From JAJDYQ01 sp965214035 (lineage in GTDB: Bacteria; Pseudomonadota; Gammaproteobacteria; JAJDYQ01): a DNA stretch of 64,000 nucleotides. Positions within the stretch are counted from its first letter, which is position 1, and the number at the start of each line of letters is the position of its first letter. Shown piece after piece: positions 8,582 to 27,411 of this stretch. Below the pieces are notes generated by a model, which made no database searches, was not told where the DNA came from, and saw only the letters and a list, made by a program, of their open reading frames with translations. The translations under genes were made by a program, and so were the position numbers. The DNA lies in contig OZ243932.1 in the NCBI GenBank assembly GCA_965214035.1, forward strand, positions 2,232,001 through 2,296,000, in the 5' to 3' direction.

Positions 8582-9133
8582 ATGGGTACATGGGCAATAA
8601 AACAGGCCGCGGATATCATTATCGCGGGCGGCGTCATTGCCTACCCGACCGAAGCCGTCTATGGACTGGGCTGCAACCCGTTTGATGCTCGGGCTGTCAT
8701 GCGGCTGCTGGGTATCAAGCGGCGCGCCCCCGGGCAGGGAGTCATACTCATCGGCCACTCACACCGGCAATTCAGCGATCTGGTCCGGCCGCTTGACAGG
8801 GAGACCCATGAAAAAATCATGGCGCACTGGCCGGGGCCGGTCACATGGCTGCTGCCTGCATCCGCAGACTGCCCGCGCTGGCTGCGGGGAGAACACAACA
8901 CGCTGGCTGTCAGAGTGACTGCCCACAAACAGACGCGCCGGTTATGTGGTGCCTGTGGCCTGCCGCTGGTCTCAACCAGCGCCAACAGACACGGACAACC
9001 GGCAGCCCGTACCGCCCTGCAGGTACGCCGGCGTCTGGGTGATGAAATGGATATGATCCTGGCCGGCCCGACCTCCGGCCATACCCGGCCAAGTGAAATA
9101 CGGGATGCGCACAGCAACAGGCGAATAAGATAA
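8582..9133 (+). CDS. tsaC: Threonylcarbamoyl-AMP synthase (Sua5/YciO/YrdC family)
   Basis: The 183-residue protein makes threonylcarbamoyl-AMP for the t6A modification of tRNA. It shows the YrdC-domain motifs GGVIAYPTEAVYGLGCNP, GIKRRAPGQG (KRxxxxx-type), GPVTWLLPA and PLVSTSANRHGQPA, and it lacks the C-terminal Sua5 extension, which fits TsaC. The ATG at 8582 lies 5 bases after the rimO stop and gives the family-length protein. The longer upstream frame would overlap rimO. The hemF start follows 50 bases later. Confidence 0.9.
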   Translation: MGTWAIKQAADIIIAGGVIAYPTEAVYGLGCNPFDARAVMRLLGIKRRAPGQGVILIGHSHRQFSDLVRPLDRETHEKIMAHWPGPVTWLLPASADCPRWLRGEHNTLAVRVTAHKQTRRLCGACGLPLVSTSANRHGQPAARTALQVRRRLGDEMDMILAGPTSGHTRPSEIRDAHSNRRIR

Positions 9134-9182
9134 TCTGGCCGATTGAATGGACTGCAATGGACACGGAAATCTGAAAAACACC

Positions 9183-10100
9183 ATGTCAAACATCAACACT
9201 CAGGCGGTTAAAGACTACCTGCTGGAATTGCAGGAACACATCTGCACAGCCATGGAACAGGCCGACGGCAGGGCCCGATTCCGGCGTGACAACTGGCAGC
9301 GCGAAGCGGGCGGCGGCGGCCTGTCCTGCGTCATGACCGAAGGAGCCGTGTTTGAACAGGCCGGTGTCAACTTTTCCCATGTCCACGGCACCGACCTGCC
9401 GGCCGCCGCCACAGCGCAACGTCCGGAACTGACCGGACGCTCCTATCAGGCCATGGGCGTATCGCTGGTATTCCACCCGCTCAACCCCTACATACCCACC
9501 ACACACATGAACGTGCGCCTGTTCATGGCAGAAAAAGAGGATGAACCACCGGTCTGGTGGTTTGGTGGCGGGTTTGACCTCACACCCTGCTACCCGTATG
9601 AAGAAGACGTAATCCACTGGCATAAAACCTCAAAAGCCGCCTGTGACCCGTTTGGAGAAGACATTTATAACCGCTACAAAAAATGGTGTGACGAATACTT
9701 CTACCTGAAGCACCGCGGTGAAACCCGTGGAGTGGGTGGCATTTTCTTCGACGACCTCAACGCATGGGACTTTGAACGATGCTTTGCCTTTCAGCGCAGC
9801 GTCGGCGACCACCTGCTCAAGGCATACCTGCCGATTGTGGAGAGACGCAGGCAGCACCAATACGGTCAGCGTCAGCGCGACTTTCAACGATACCGGCGCG
9901 GTCGCTATGTCGAATTTAACCTGGTCTATGATCGCGGCACACTGTTCGGACTACAGACCGGCGGGCGCACCGAATCGATTCTCATGTCACTGCCGCCCAG
10001 CGTCCACTTTCGCTACAACTGGCAACCGCCGCCCGGCAGCGAAGAAGCGAAGCTGTACGACCGCTACCTGCAGCCGCAGGACTGGCTGCGGCAGGCATGA
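9183..10100 (+). CDS. hemF: Oxygen-dependent coproporphyrinogen III oxidase
   Basis: The 305-residue enzyme converts coproporphyrinogen III to protoporphyrinogen IX with oxygen in haem synthesis. Recognisable parts are GGGLSCVMTEGAVFEQAGVN, NPYIPTTHMNVR, WWFGGGFDLTPCYPYEED, GGIFFDDL and RGRYVEFNLVYDRGT. The ATG at 9183 (MSNINTQAV) matches the family start better than the upstream ATG at 9147. TsaC just before HemF is a conserved pairing in Gammaproteobacteria. The gene after it starts 5 bases past its stop. Confidence 0.96.
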   Translation: MSNINTQAVKDYLLELQEHICTAMEQADGRARFRRDNWQREAGGGGLSCVMTEGAVFEQAGVNFSHVHGTDLPAAATAQRPELTGRSYQAMGVSLVFHPLNPYIPTTHMNVRLFMAEKEDEPPVWWFGGGFDLTPCYPYEEDVIHWHKTSKAACDPFGEDIYNRYKKWCDEYFYLKHRGETRGVGGIFFDDLNAWDFERCFAFQRSVGDHLLKAYLPIVERRRQHQYGQRQRDFQRYRRGRYVEFNLVYDRGTLFGLQTGGRTESILMSLPPSVHFRYNWQPPPGSEEAKLYDRYLQPQDWLRQA

Positions 10101-10104
10101 CACC

Positions 10105-11061
10105 ATGACCGCAACACTCAAGGACATGGTGGCAAAACAACGCCGGCAACTCGAACAGACACTGGCCGCCCCCCTGTCCGAACTAGCTGCCCGGCTGGTG
10201 TCGGACATGGGTGACCGGCAACAACTGGAAGCCACCCTGAAAAACAACTGCGGCACACTGAAAGACTGCAAATACATGTACGTACTGGACGACAAAGGCA
10301 TACAGATAACAGCCAACATGACACGCCGGGGTACAGACGAAAGCCAGTTGGGTCGTGATCGCTCACTGCGGCCCTACATGGCCGGTGCCTTTGGCAACAC
10401 CAGCTTCCGGCTGTCCAGCGCCTACATCAGTCGGCGCAAAAGGCGGCCCAGCCTGACAGCCATACAGGTCATCCGCGACGCGGCCGGCCAGCGTATCGGA
10501 TTTCTGGGAGTTGACTATGATTTACGGGAACTGACACACAGTGAAAGCATGTACGAAGAAGATCGACAATGGCGCCAGCTCAAGGGCGATCCCTCGATCC
10601 GCTCCAACCTGTTCATGCAATCGCGCGTACAAAGCCCGATGGACGACCATATGGAAGATGTATTCAGCCTGATGAACGAACTGATGACCCTGCAGGGCGT
10701 CCATCACGGCAAATTTCACTTTGCCAGCAGCCGCGCCACAGTCTGGCATGTCGATGACCCCTTCGACTACCACATCCTGTCCATCGAGGAACTGATCAAC
10801 CCGGACATCTGCCTGGCCTGGCCGAGACGCCCCTATTTTGACCGCGCCATCGTCCCGCCGGACATGATCATGCCCGTATTCAAACGCTTTGGTGCCCTGC
10901 GATTTGCCGATGAAACCATCTACCTGCGCGCCGGTTCACTGAACATCGTGAACGGCATGATTGGCCTGAATTTTTCCTGTGACGGCTCACACTACCTGCC
11001 CTGGACCGAATTTATGGACAAGGGACTCGACTTCTGGTTCGGCACAGATGCGCAGCGATAA
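10105..11061 (+). CDS. PDC (Cache-like) sensor domain protein of unknown role
   Basis: The 318-residue soluble protein starts four bases after the hemF stop. Residues about 30-145 look like a PDC/Cache sensor domain: CKYMYVLDDKGIQITAN, LGRDRSLRPYM, ..SSAYISRRKRRPSLTAIQVI and GQRIGFLGVDYDLREL. The rest, about 170 residues, matches no family I can name and has no kinase, cyclase or chemoreceptor signature. There is no signal peptide or membrane segment, so the sensor domain would be cytoplasmic, which is unusual. The gene ends in a clear terminator and is probably in one unit with rimO-tsaC-hemF. Confidence 0.75.
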   Translation: MTATLKDMVAKQRRQLEQTLAAPLSELAARLVSDMGDRQQLEATLKNNCGTLKDCKYMYVLDDKGIQITANMTRRGTDESQLGRDRSLRPYMAGAFGNTSFRLSSAYISRRKRRPSLTAIQVIRDAAGQRIGFLGVDYDLRELTHSESMYEEDRQWRQLKGDPSIRSNLFMQSRVQSPMDDHMEDVFSLMNELMTLQGVHHGKFHFASSRATVWHVDDPFDYHILSIEELINPDICLAWPRRPYFDRAIVPPDMIMPVFKRFGALRFADETIYLRAGSLNIVNGMIGLNFSCDGSHYLPWTEFMDKGLDFWFGTDAQR

Positions 11062-11073
11062 GGAAAAATCCGG

Positions 11074-11100
11074 CCAAAACCGTCCGACGAGCGGTTTTTT
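11074..11100 (+). terminator. Intrinsic terminator after the PDC-sensor gene
   Basis: AAAACCG (11076-11082) pairs with CGGTTTT (11092-11098) around a short loop, ending in six T at 11095-11100. It follows the stop codon by 12 bases and closes the rimO-tsaC-hemF unit. Confidence 0.75.
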
Positions 11101-11273
11101 ATGGTCATTGATCCATTTTTGTGTAAAATAAACCTGAAAAGGCGATATGGCGGGCTTGACAATGCCAGACAGGCCGTTTCACAATGGGCATATTATGCAG
11201 GCAGGGGGGGGATGATTCTGCCTGCAACCGTTATGGCAATCCAGCGTATTGAAACAAGGAGGAGACTGTATCC

Positions 11274-20327
<9,054 letters not shown>

Positions 20328-20335
20328 GGTTTCCG

Positions 20336-20375
20336 GAGCCGGCTGTTTGCGGGGCCGGATGTTTTCTGGATTGGG
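20336..20375 (+). terminator. Weak candidate terminator after the autotransporter
   Basis: CCGGC pairs with GCCGG around a nine-base loop, followed by TGTTTTCT. The stem is short and the T run is broken, so termination here is only a suggestion. Confidence 0.25.
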
Positions 20376-20458
20376 CCTCTCTGGTCCCGAAACCCTTGGC
20401 TGTTGGTGGGGAACAACTTTTCACCCCTGTACCTGTTTGGCTTTTTCTGCCGATCTGT

Positions 20459-21351
20459 CTAGTCGCTTCCCTGGCTATTTGAGGTGCCTTTTCTGTCTGT
20501 GTCGGCAGAGGAGGTATCAAAGAACTTGCTGCGGCTTGCGTTGTTTTTGGCTTCATTTATTCCGATAGCACATCCTTGCATTGCAGGAAGCTCCGAATGA
20601 ATCAGAGCTTCCCTGATATGCAGGGATTGTGGCTGCGGCGATATGATCCCCAGAGAGATACTTTTGGCTGCTGCCTGCTGTCGATTCGATACATTGAGCT
20701 TTCTGGCTACATTTTGTATGTGAAAAGTTACCGTGCTGGCTGAAATTCCCAATATCAACCCGATTTCATCCGTCGTTTTGCCCTCGGAAGTCCAGAGCAG
20801 ACATTCTCTTTCGCGCCGACTGATCCTTGTTCCTGGAATACCATTGTCACCATAGGGAGCCAGTTTATTGACGGCACTGTGAACATGGGTGCCAAACAGC
20901 ATTAACTCGCTGGTAAGGCTTTCGAGGTGGTCAGAGACATCTGTATCCGCAGATGTTGATATAAAGCTCATAACCCCGACATCACTGCCTTTATGAGACC
21001 GCAACGGGAAACTGATGCCATCACAAAGGTCATACTGTTCCAACTGGCGCATAAATTGTGTATATAGCTGTCCTTGTTGCTCCATAAAATCGGAATCAGA
21101 CTTTGGGTGCAGTGTCTGAATACCGGGTCCGAAAGCAGAAGATTGTCCTGTCTGTAGCTGCTCCATAATGTCTCAGGGTAATTATTAATAAATACATGCT
21201 CAGGAGAGACCATGGAAACCGGTATTTGCGATATGTAATTGAAATGCGGTATATTAATCATTCGACAGACTTCAGAGCATATTTGATATATGTCCTGCAA
21301 ATCCGATGCCTTTGCAAGTCGGGATGTGGCATCACGAAAATTGTAATCCAC
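20459..21351 (-). pseudogene. LuxR-family regulator with autoinducer-binding-type domain, split by a frameshift
   Basis: Two overlapping frames on the minus strand make one protein. The first (from 21351) gives the N-terminal part of an autoinducer-binding domain with FNYISQIPVSM, ETLWSSYRQDNLLLSDPV and LIPILWSN. The second (ending at 20459) continues with QLYTQFMRQLEQYDLCDGISFPL and a complete LuxR helix-turn-helix (RERECLLWTSEGKTTDEIG, STVTFHIQNVARKL). The frames must join near 21075-21100, where one base seems to be missing. After the helix-turn-helix there is an unusual tail of about 65 residues. No LuxI-type synthase is in the window, so it would be a LuxR solo. It may be inactive, or the indel may be a sequencing error. 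It lies tail to tail with the autotransporter. Confidence 0.75.
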
Positions 21352-21526
21352 CTGTATTTTTTTTCATTTTTAACCCCTTTTATATTCAGATTTTTATATG
21401 CCGGATATTACATATCCGGTTCAGATGTATCAAGGAAAATTCTGATTCGTTCAGAGGCTTCCTTGATATGGGGGTCATCCAGCCAGGACTGGCATCAATA
21501 ACTTATTGATTTTGATATAAAAATAA

Positions 21527-22510
21527 CTACATGGAGTTAATCCAGAAAGCCACTCCCTGCGCATTCAGTCTGCAATCCATCTCCAGCATATTTTTGATAT
21601 ATTGCCTATCCATGTCAGGCTTTATATCCAGCATGCGACCTGTCAGGTGTTCCATTATTCCTTCCTCAAGATGCGCCTCAAAATCCTCTGGATGATGGTT
21701 TTTCATGTCCTTTGCCAGTTCCACATATCGATCAATATCTTCATGCACCTGTTCCGCCATGTCATGGATATCATCAATACATCCAAAATGTGTCAGGTAC
21801 ATGAATCGCGGATTAAAACTTAACAGCCTGTCCATCGATGAGTGCAGTGCCTGGGGATCGAATTGCACCGGCGTTGTTGTCGCTATTGCAAATATCCGGT
21901 TTTCGGTACGCAGCTCCCGGTATGAAATGCCAAAGGTGTCACCACTGAACATACCCTGGCTTGCCTGATCCCAGATGCAAAAATGGTGGCGGGCGTGGCC
22001 GGGTGTGTCCAGAAACAGTAGTTCCCTGCCGTGGAAGTTGATCGTAAAACCGTCATCTGCCTCTATCACTCGTTCAGCAGCCACAGGCAGTATGTCGCCG
22101 TAAAGACGTTTGAAGTTCTGTTCGCCATAAACGGCACTTGCCCCGGCGATCAGCCTGGAAGGATCAATCATGTGCCGCGCTCCTCTGGGGTGAATAACCA
22201 GTCTGGCATTGGGTAGTTCCTGCATAAGGCACCCCGCTCCCCCGGCATGGTCGAGATGTACATGCGTCGGAATAACATAGTCAACATGGCCCCGACCGAT
22301 ACCTTTATCATCAATCAACCGCAGCAATCCCTCCACGCTGGAGTTTACTCCTGTATCTATGACGGCCATGTGTTCACCCTGTCGTAACAGATAACACGCC
22401 GCCAGCCCCGGTCTGATATAGCCCGTATCAACACAGGTAATCCCGTGCTCCAGTTCAGTACTATCCGGCAACATTATCACATCCCTCAGGTTTATCGACT
22501 CTGGTATCAT
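21527..22510 (-). CDS. Metallo-beta-lactamase-fold hydrolase
   Basis: The 327-residue protein has the metal-binding motif THVHLDHAGG at about residues 82-91, DTGVNSS on the preceding loop, LDTPGHARHHFCIWD with the third metal histidine, and MFSGDTFGI with the bridging aspartate. The last 110 residues form a helical extension. The fold is certain but the substrate is not. Glyoxalase II-like, lactonase or other hydrolytic roles are all open. It is divergent from purB (45 bases apart) and lies between purB and the LuxR-type gene. An alternative start at residue 13 would shorten it slightly. Confidence 0.8.
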   Translation of the reverse strand: MIPESINLRDVIMLPDSTELEHGITCVDTGYIRPGLAACYLLRQGEHMAVIDTGVNSSVEGLLRLIDDKGIGRGHVDYVIPTHVHLDHAGGAGCLMQELPNARLVIHPRGARHMIDPSRLIAGASAVYGEQNFKRLYGDILPVAAERVIEADDGFTINFHGRELLFLDTPGHARHHFCIWDQASQGMFSGDTFGISYRELRTENRIFAIATTTPVQFDPQALHSSMDRLLSFNPRFMYLTHFGCIDDIHDMAEQVHEDIDRYVELAKDMKNHHPEDFEAHLEEGIMEHLTGRMLDIKPDMDRQYIKNMLEMDCRLNAQGVAFWINSM

Positions 22511-22554
22511 GCCACGCAGTTTTTCGATTTGCCGAAATTTTTCCGGAAAGCATT

Positions 22555-23928
22555 ATGGATTTGTCCTCTTTAACAGCCATTTCACCGATTGACGGACGTT
22601 ATGGCCAAAAAACCGCCGCGCTGCGTACTATTTTCAGTGAATATGGATTGATCCACAAACGGGTTCTCGTCGAGATACGCTGGTTTCAGGCCCTGGCTGA
22701 AGAGCCTTCCATTGCTGAGGTGCCTGGATTCAGCGATGGCATTAACCGGTTTCTCAACAGTATCATCGATAATTTTTCGATTGAAGACGCCCGGCGCGTC
22801 AAGGAAATCGAGCAAACCACCAACCACGATGTCAAGGCAATTGAATATCTGCTCAAAGAAAAAATTGCAGGGCATGACGAGCTCAATGTCAGCAGCGAAT
22901 TTTTGCATTTTGCCTGCACATCAGAAGATATCAACAATCTGGCTCATGCGCTGATGCTTAAACAGGCCAGAGAAAGCGTTGTATTGCCCTGTTTTGATAA
23001 AATGATCGAGAAGCTCGCTGCAATGTCCCGGCAGTATTCATCTGTCCCCATGATATGCAGAACCCACGGCCAAATTGCAACGCCGTCAACGCTGGGGAAA
23101 GAGCTGGCAAATGTGGCCTATCGCATGAATCGCCAGAGAAGGCAGTTCCGGGAGGTTGATATTCTCGGCAAAATGAACGGTGCCGTGGGCAACTGGAACG
23201 CCCATCTGGCAGCATATCCGGATCTGGACTGGCCGGCCTTTTCGCGAAAGGTTGTCGAGTCACTGGGCATTGATATGAATCCCTATACCACCCAGATCGA
23301 ACCGCACGATTATATCGCCGAGTATCTGGATTGTATTGCACGCTTTAACACGATCCTGCTGGACCTCTGCCGCGATATGTGGCACTACATATCCATAGGC
23401 TACTTCAAACAAAAAACAATCGCCGGTGAGGTTGGTTCTTCCACGATGCCGCATAAAGTCAATCCTGTCGATTTTGAAAATGCGGAGGGTAATATCGGGT
23501 TAGCCAACGCTATCAATGCTCATCTCGCCGCAAAATTGCCGATTTCCCGATGGCAACGCGACCTGAGTGACTCTACTGTATTGCGCAATCTTGGCGCTGG
23601 TATCGGATACGGATTGATTGCCTGGCAGTCGGCCCTGAAGGGACTGGATAAGGTCGAAGCAGACAGGGAATGCCTTGCCAAAGACCTTGACGCCGGTTGG
23701 GAGGTGTTGGCTGAGCCTGTGCAGACCGTCATGAGGAGATACGGTATCGAAAAGCCCTACGAGAAGTTGAAAGCCCTGACACAAGGGCAGTCCATCGATG
23801 CTGAAAAGCTGGCCGCATTCATTGATAGTCTGGCTCTCCCGCTTGAAGTAAAGAATGAGCTCAAGCAGTTAACGCCATCTACCTATCTGGGCAATGCCAC
23901 TGAGCAGACGCGGGATTTGAAATTCTGA
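22555..23928 (+). CDS. purB: Adenylosuccinate lyase
   Basis: The 457-residue enzyme cleaves SAICAR and adenylosuccinate in purine synthesis. It shows LTAISPIDGRYG at the N-terminus, TTNHDVKAIEYLLKE, HFACTSEDINNLAHALML, CRTHGQIATPSTLGKE and the lyase signature GSSTMPHKVNPVDFENAEGN. Length and sequence are those of the Escherichia-type PurB. It is a single-gene unit here, divergent from the metallo-hydrolase. Confidence 0.97.
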   Translation: MDLSSLTAISPIDGRYGQKTAALRTIFSEYGLIHKRVLVEIRWFQALAEEPSIAEVPGFSDGINRFLNSIIDNFSIEDARRVKEIEQTTNHDVKAIEYLLKEKIAGHDELNVSSEFLHFACTSEDINNLAHALMLKQARESVVLPCFDKMIEKLAAMSRQYSSVPMICRTHGQIATPSTLGKELANVAYRMNRQRRQFREVDILGKMNGAVGNWNAHLAAYPDLDWPAFSRKVVESLGIDMNPYTTQIEPHDYIAEYLDCIARFNTILLDLCRDMWHYISIGYFKQKTIAGEVGSSTMPHKVNPVDFENAEGNIGLANAINAHLAAKLPISRWQRDLSDSTVLRNLGAGIGYGLIAWQSALKGLDKVEADRECLAKDLDAGWEVLAEPVQTVMRRYGIEKPYEKLKALTQGQSIDAEKLAAFIDSLALPLEVKNELKQLTPSTYLGNATEQTRDLKF

Positions 23929-24006
23929 ATCAAAATGAAGCTGCTGTATTGCCAGTGAGCGGGGTTCCGTGTTTTATCAAGTCGGAATTTGCCGACAATG
24001 CAGGCT

Positions 24007-26388
24007 TCATTGATGCTCTGCCGGATGACCCGAATCCGTACCGTAATCAGGCAGCAGCCATGCCGCAAGTGCCGGCAACAGCGTCACAGCGGCCAGCATG
24101 TTGACCAGAAACATAAAGAGCAGCATCACTCCCATATCGGCCTGGAATTTTAAGCCGGAAAATGTCCAGGTCATTACACCCATGGCCAGTGTCAAGGCCG
24201 TAAAGATGACTCCACCCGCCGTCATCTCCAGAGTTGACCGTAATGCCTTGTGAAAATCCAACCCCTGTTTCATAAGTGACTGCAAACAGCTAAATATATA
24301 TATCCCGTAATCAACACCAATTCCTATGCCGAGCGCAACAACCGGCAGGGTATTAACCTTTAGTCCGATTTCCAGCCATGCCATGACGGCATACGACAGC
24401 AGGCTGACCGTGCCGAGGGGAATAACCACACACAGTGCGCCTCTCACCGAACGAAAGGCAATCAGACATAAAATAAAAATGGCACCAAATACATATATCA
24501 GGATCGGAAATTGAGCTTTTTCTATGACTTCGTTAGTGGCTGCCATCACACCCACATTATGACCAGCCAGCAGATAATTAATTTTATCTCCAGCGTGATG
24601 TTCTCTGTATCTTTTTACTTCTTCGATAACACGTTTAATTGTTTCAGCCTTGTGATCCTGCATGAAAATCAGCACCGGCATGGTACTGCAATCCTTGTTC
24701 AGCAACCCTGTTGATGTTGGTACATAAGCCGTTGACTGCACCAGCATATGATAGTCACGCGGCAGCTCGTGCCACTTTAAGGAGCCTTCATTCCAGCCGG
24801 CCTGCAAGGCTTTGGCGACACCGGGCAGTGAAATAACAGATCGAACACCTTCAATGTTTTCCATCCTCCAGGCAAACTGATCCATATCGCGCATGACATC
24901 ATAGTCAACGCACCCGTCTTTTTTTGTTTTAACGATAACCGAAAGAATATCATTGCCAATTGAAAATCGCTCGGCGATGATTTTGGCATCAAGGTTATAG
25001 GTCGAGTCCTCCCGAAGCTCAGGTACTCCCTGATGCAGATCACCAATGGCGACCTCCGAGCCTTTCCAGTATCCCAGCAAAGATAGTATGAAGCTGACCG
25101 CTATAATGATAGTGGCAGGCTTTTTATGGGACACCATGGCTAATTTTTCCCGGCAAAATATCAATATCCGTATATGTTGGGCGGCCGGCTTGTGGCGATG
25201 CCCTCCACCAGAGTTGACATAAGATAAAAGTACGGGGATCAGTATCAGATTGGTCAGTATTATGATGGCAACCCCGATGCTGGCCGTGACAGCCATCTCC
25301 TGTATGATTTTAATTTCAATGAACAAAATCGTTAAAAAACCGGCAGCATCACTGAGTAGCGCGATACCGCCCGGCAGCAGCAGCCTGCGAAAACCGGCCC
25401 TTGCCGCTTCAATACCGCTTTCTCCTGCATATATTCCAGCCATGATCGTGTTGCCCATCTGCATGGCATGACTGACACCAATGGCAAAAATCAGGAAAGG
25501 CACCAGAATTGACATCGGATCGATACCATAGCCCAGCAGAGGTAATAGCCCCATCAGCCAGACCACCGCCATTAAAGAGCATGTCAGTATCACTACCGTC
25601 AAAACCATCGACCTCATATAGAGGTAAACCAGAACAGCCACGAGCACAAAAGTAATGAGAAAAAAGACTTTGACATCGGCAGCACCTTGATAAATATCTC
25701 CGATTATCTTTGCGAATCCGATGATATGAATCCCGATAGTGGAATTACCGGATGCTGTGTCCGCCCGATTGTCTTCGCCTGCAAAGCGTTGCCGTATCCG
25801 CTTTTCCAGAAGCTCGGATACCTTGATGTAATCAATCTTTTTTCCTGTGTCGGGATCGAATTCCAAAAGCGAGGCACTGATTATCGCCGCAGTAAAATCA
25901 TTGGCCACCAGACGACCAACGATATCGGATTTCAGAATATTATTTCTGACTTCCTCAAGTCTCTCTGATGTTGGTTTGAAGTCAGCAGGCACGACATTAC
26001 CCCCTGCAATACCATCCTCTACTACCTCTGTAAATCGAACATCCGGTGTAAATAACGAACTGACCCGTGAACGATCAATACCTGGAATAAAAAATACCTC
26101 ATCAGTTGCTTTTTTCAGGACTGTGAAAAATTCCTTGTTAAATATGTCTCCATCATCAACCGTAAACGCAATAATAATACGGTCGCCCCCTCCAAATTCC
26201 TCACGATACTCAAGAAAAGATTTTATATATTCATGCTTCAAGGGCAGCAGTTTTGAAAAACCGGCATCAATTCTCAGTTGGAACATGGATAGCAGCATGA
26301 GTACCGTCATGGCCATAAAAAAGGCCACGATCAGACGACGATGACTAAAGACCAGATCTTCAACTGTATTGATTATTTGATTCGTCAT
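24007..26388 (-). CDS. RND-superfamily (MMPL-type) exporter
   Basis: The 793-residue inner-membrane protein has two halves, each with one N-terminal membrane helix, a large periplasmic loop and five further helices, including a sterol-sensing-like core (PFLIFAIGVSHAMQMGN and VVALGIGIGVDYGIYIFSCL). This layout is that of MMPL/HAE3-type exporters of lipids or hydrophobic molecules. The start MTNQ at 26388 overlaps the stop of the upstream gene by ATGA and is preferred to 26400. It is the last of four genes read leftward (DUF1302, DUF1329, Ycf48-like, RND), a set that recurs together in Proteobacteria. Its cargo is unknown. Confidence 0.85.
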   Translation of the reverse strand: MTNQIINTVEDLVFSHRRLIVAFFMAMTVLMLLSMFQLRIDAGFSKLLPLKHEYIKSFLEYREEFGGGDRIIIAFTVDDGDIFNKEFFTVLKKATDEVFFIPGIDRSRVSSLFTPDVRFTEVVEDGIAGGNVVPADFKPTSERLEEVRNNILKSDIVGRLVANDFTAAIISASLLEFDPDTGKKIDYIKVSELLEKRIRQRFAGEDNRADTASGNSTIGIHIIGFAKIIGDIYQGAADVKVFFLITFVLVAVLVYLYMRSMVLTVVILTCSLMAVVWLMGLLPLLGYGIDPMSILVPFLIFAIGVSHAMQMGNTIMAGIYAGESGIEAARAGFRRLLLPGGIALLSDAAGFLTILFIEIKIIQEMAVTASIGVAIIILTNLILIPVLLSYVNSGGGHRHKPAAQHIRILIFCREKLAMVSHKKPATIIIAVSFILSLLGYWKGSEVAIGDLHQGVPELREDSTYNLDAKIIAERFSIGNDILSVIVKTKKDGCVDYDVMRDMDQFAWRMENIEGVRSVISLPGVAKALQAGWNEGSLKWHELPRDYHMLVQSTAYVPTSTGLLNKDCSTMPVLIFMQDHKAETIKRVIEEVKRYREHHAGDKINYLLAGHNVGVMAATNEVIEKAQFPILIYVFGAIFILCLIAFRSVRGALCVVIPLGTVSLLSYAVMAWLEIGLKVNTLPVVALGIGIGVDYGIYIFSCLQSLMKQGLDFHKALRSTLEMTAGGVIFTALTLAMGVMTWTFSGLKFQADMGVMLLFMFLVNMLAAVTLLPALAAWLLPDYGTDSGHPAEHQ

Positions 26389-27395
26389 TCGGGAATACAT
26401 CCCTTCAACTCAGCCGCAGAAAAAAAATCACACAGATCGAGAGGGCGGACTCCATTCTCACCGGCAAGCATCACATGGTTACTTTTATACTCGTATGCAT
26501 CTGCGATATTATCCTGCCCCTTTAGTTGGTACAGAAAACTCTGCTGGTAATTTTTATCGACAATAATAACGCTGCCGGCATGGCCGACGGCCATTAGCTG
26601 GCCATTCCTGAGACGAATCAGACTATTGAATGAGGTTTCCAAACGGGTTGGTATGCGTAACCAGCTTTCGCCTTTATCTTTCGAGTAATACAGGCGGCCC
26701 CTCAAACCGGCAATGGCCACATGATTGTCTTCCCAGGCCAATACATCAAACCAGGAGCCCTCGTAGGGTGAGGATAATGTATCCCATGTCAGTCCTCTGT
26801 CTCTGGAGCGATAGATATGGCCTGCTTCACCAACTATATAAATTGTGTCATGCAAATGGTGGCTGATTGCGTTTAGGTGAAAGTCGTGGTTTTCATTTAC
26901 AAAATCTTCCTGCCAGCTGTTACCGCTGTCATTTGATATCAGATAATAGCCATAGGCACCGACCGCAATAATTTTACGAGAGTCAAGGTACATAATATCA
27001 AGCAGTGGCCTGGATTGATCTTTGTCATCATGTACTCTGGTCCAGGTGTGCCCACCGTCATCTGTACGTACGATGATTCCATCATGGCCGACGGCCAGCC
27101 CGGTTGAAGAGTCAAACATTCGTATCGCCGTCAACAGCACAGATGCCTGTACTCTGGATTGATGCCATATACCGGAATTGCTGTGCCTGAGAATATGTCC
27201 ACGAGACCCCGCAACCTGAATGGTGTCGCCTGTCCCGTCAAGTGATATCAATAATGACTGGCTCGCCAGAGGTGCCTGCCAGGAGTAATCCGTCTTTGAG
27301 TCAATGGTGGCTTCGGCCCACAGACAGGCGCTTCGGAGAACAGCCAGTAAAATAAAAAAGGCCGCACAAGGCAGCCTCACAGTGAAAAAAATCAT
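26385..27395 (-). CDS. Ycf48-like / BNR-repeat beta-propeller protein, exported
   Basis: The 336-residue protein begins with a signal peptide (FFILLAVLRSACLWA) when started at the ATG at 27395, 17 bases after the DUF1329 stop. The longer frame from 27500 would overlap DUF1329 and hide the signal. The body has repeated bladelike motifs of the photosystem II stability factor Ycf48 type: VGHDGIIVRTDDGGHTWTRV, VGAYGYYLISNDSGNSWQ, VGEAGHIYRSRDRGLTWD and YSKDKGESWLRI. It probably acts as a periplasmic scaffold for the RND exporter whose start codon overlaps its stop. No catalytic site is visible. Confidence 0.8.
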   Translation of the reverse strand: MIFFTVRLPCAAFFILLAVLRSACLWAEATIDSKTDYSWQAPLASQSLLISLDGTGDTIQVAGSRGHILRHSNSGIWHQSRVQASVLLTAIRMFDSSTGLAVGHDGIIVRTDDGGHTWTRVHDDKDQSRPLLDIMYLDSRKIIAVGAYGYYLISNDSGNSWQEDFVNENHDFHLNAISHHLHDTIYIVGEAGHIYRSRDRGLTWDTLSSPYEGSWFDVLAWEDNHVAIAGLRGRLYYSKDKGESWLRIPTRLETSFNSLIRLRNGQLMAVGHAGSVIIVDKNYQQSFLYQLKGQDNIADAYEYKSNHVMLAGENGVRPLDLCDFFSAAELKGCIPE

Positions 27396-27411
27396 GCCGG
27401 GCTGGCACTCA

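Noticed and set aside
9718..10104. Open frame extending the PDC-sensor gene upstream through hemF
   Set aside because: It is antisense-free but out of frame inside hemF, and its residues are low-complexity products of hemF codons. The ATG at 10105 lies directly after the hemF stop.
21527..22510. Metallo-hydrolase as an acyl-homoserine lactonase linked to the LuxR gene
   Set aside because: The metal motif is shared by many unrelated hydrolases and the only support is the neighbour, so no substrate is claimed.
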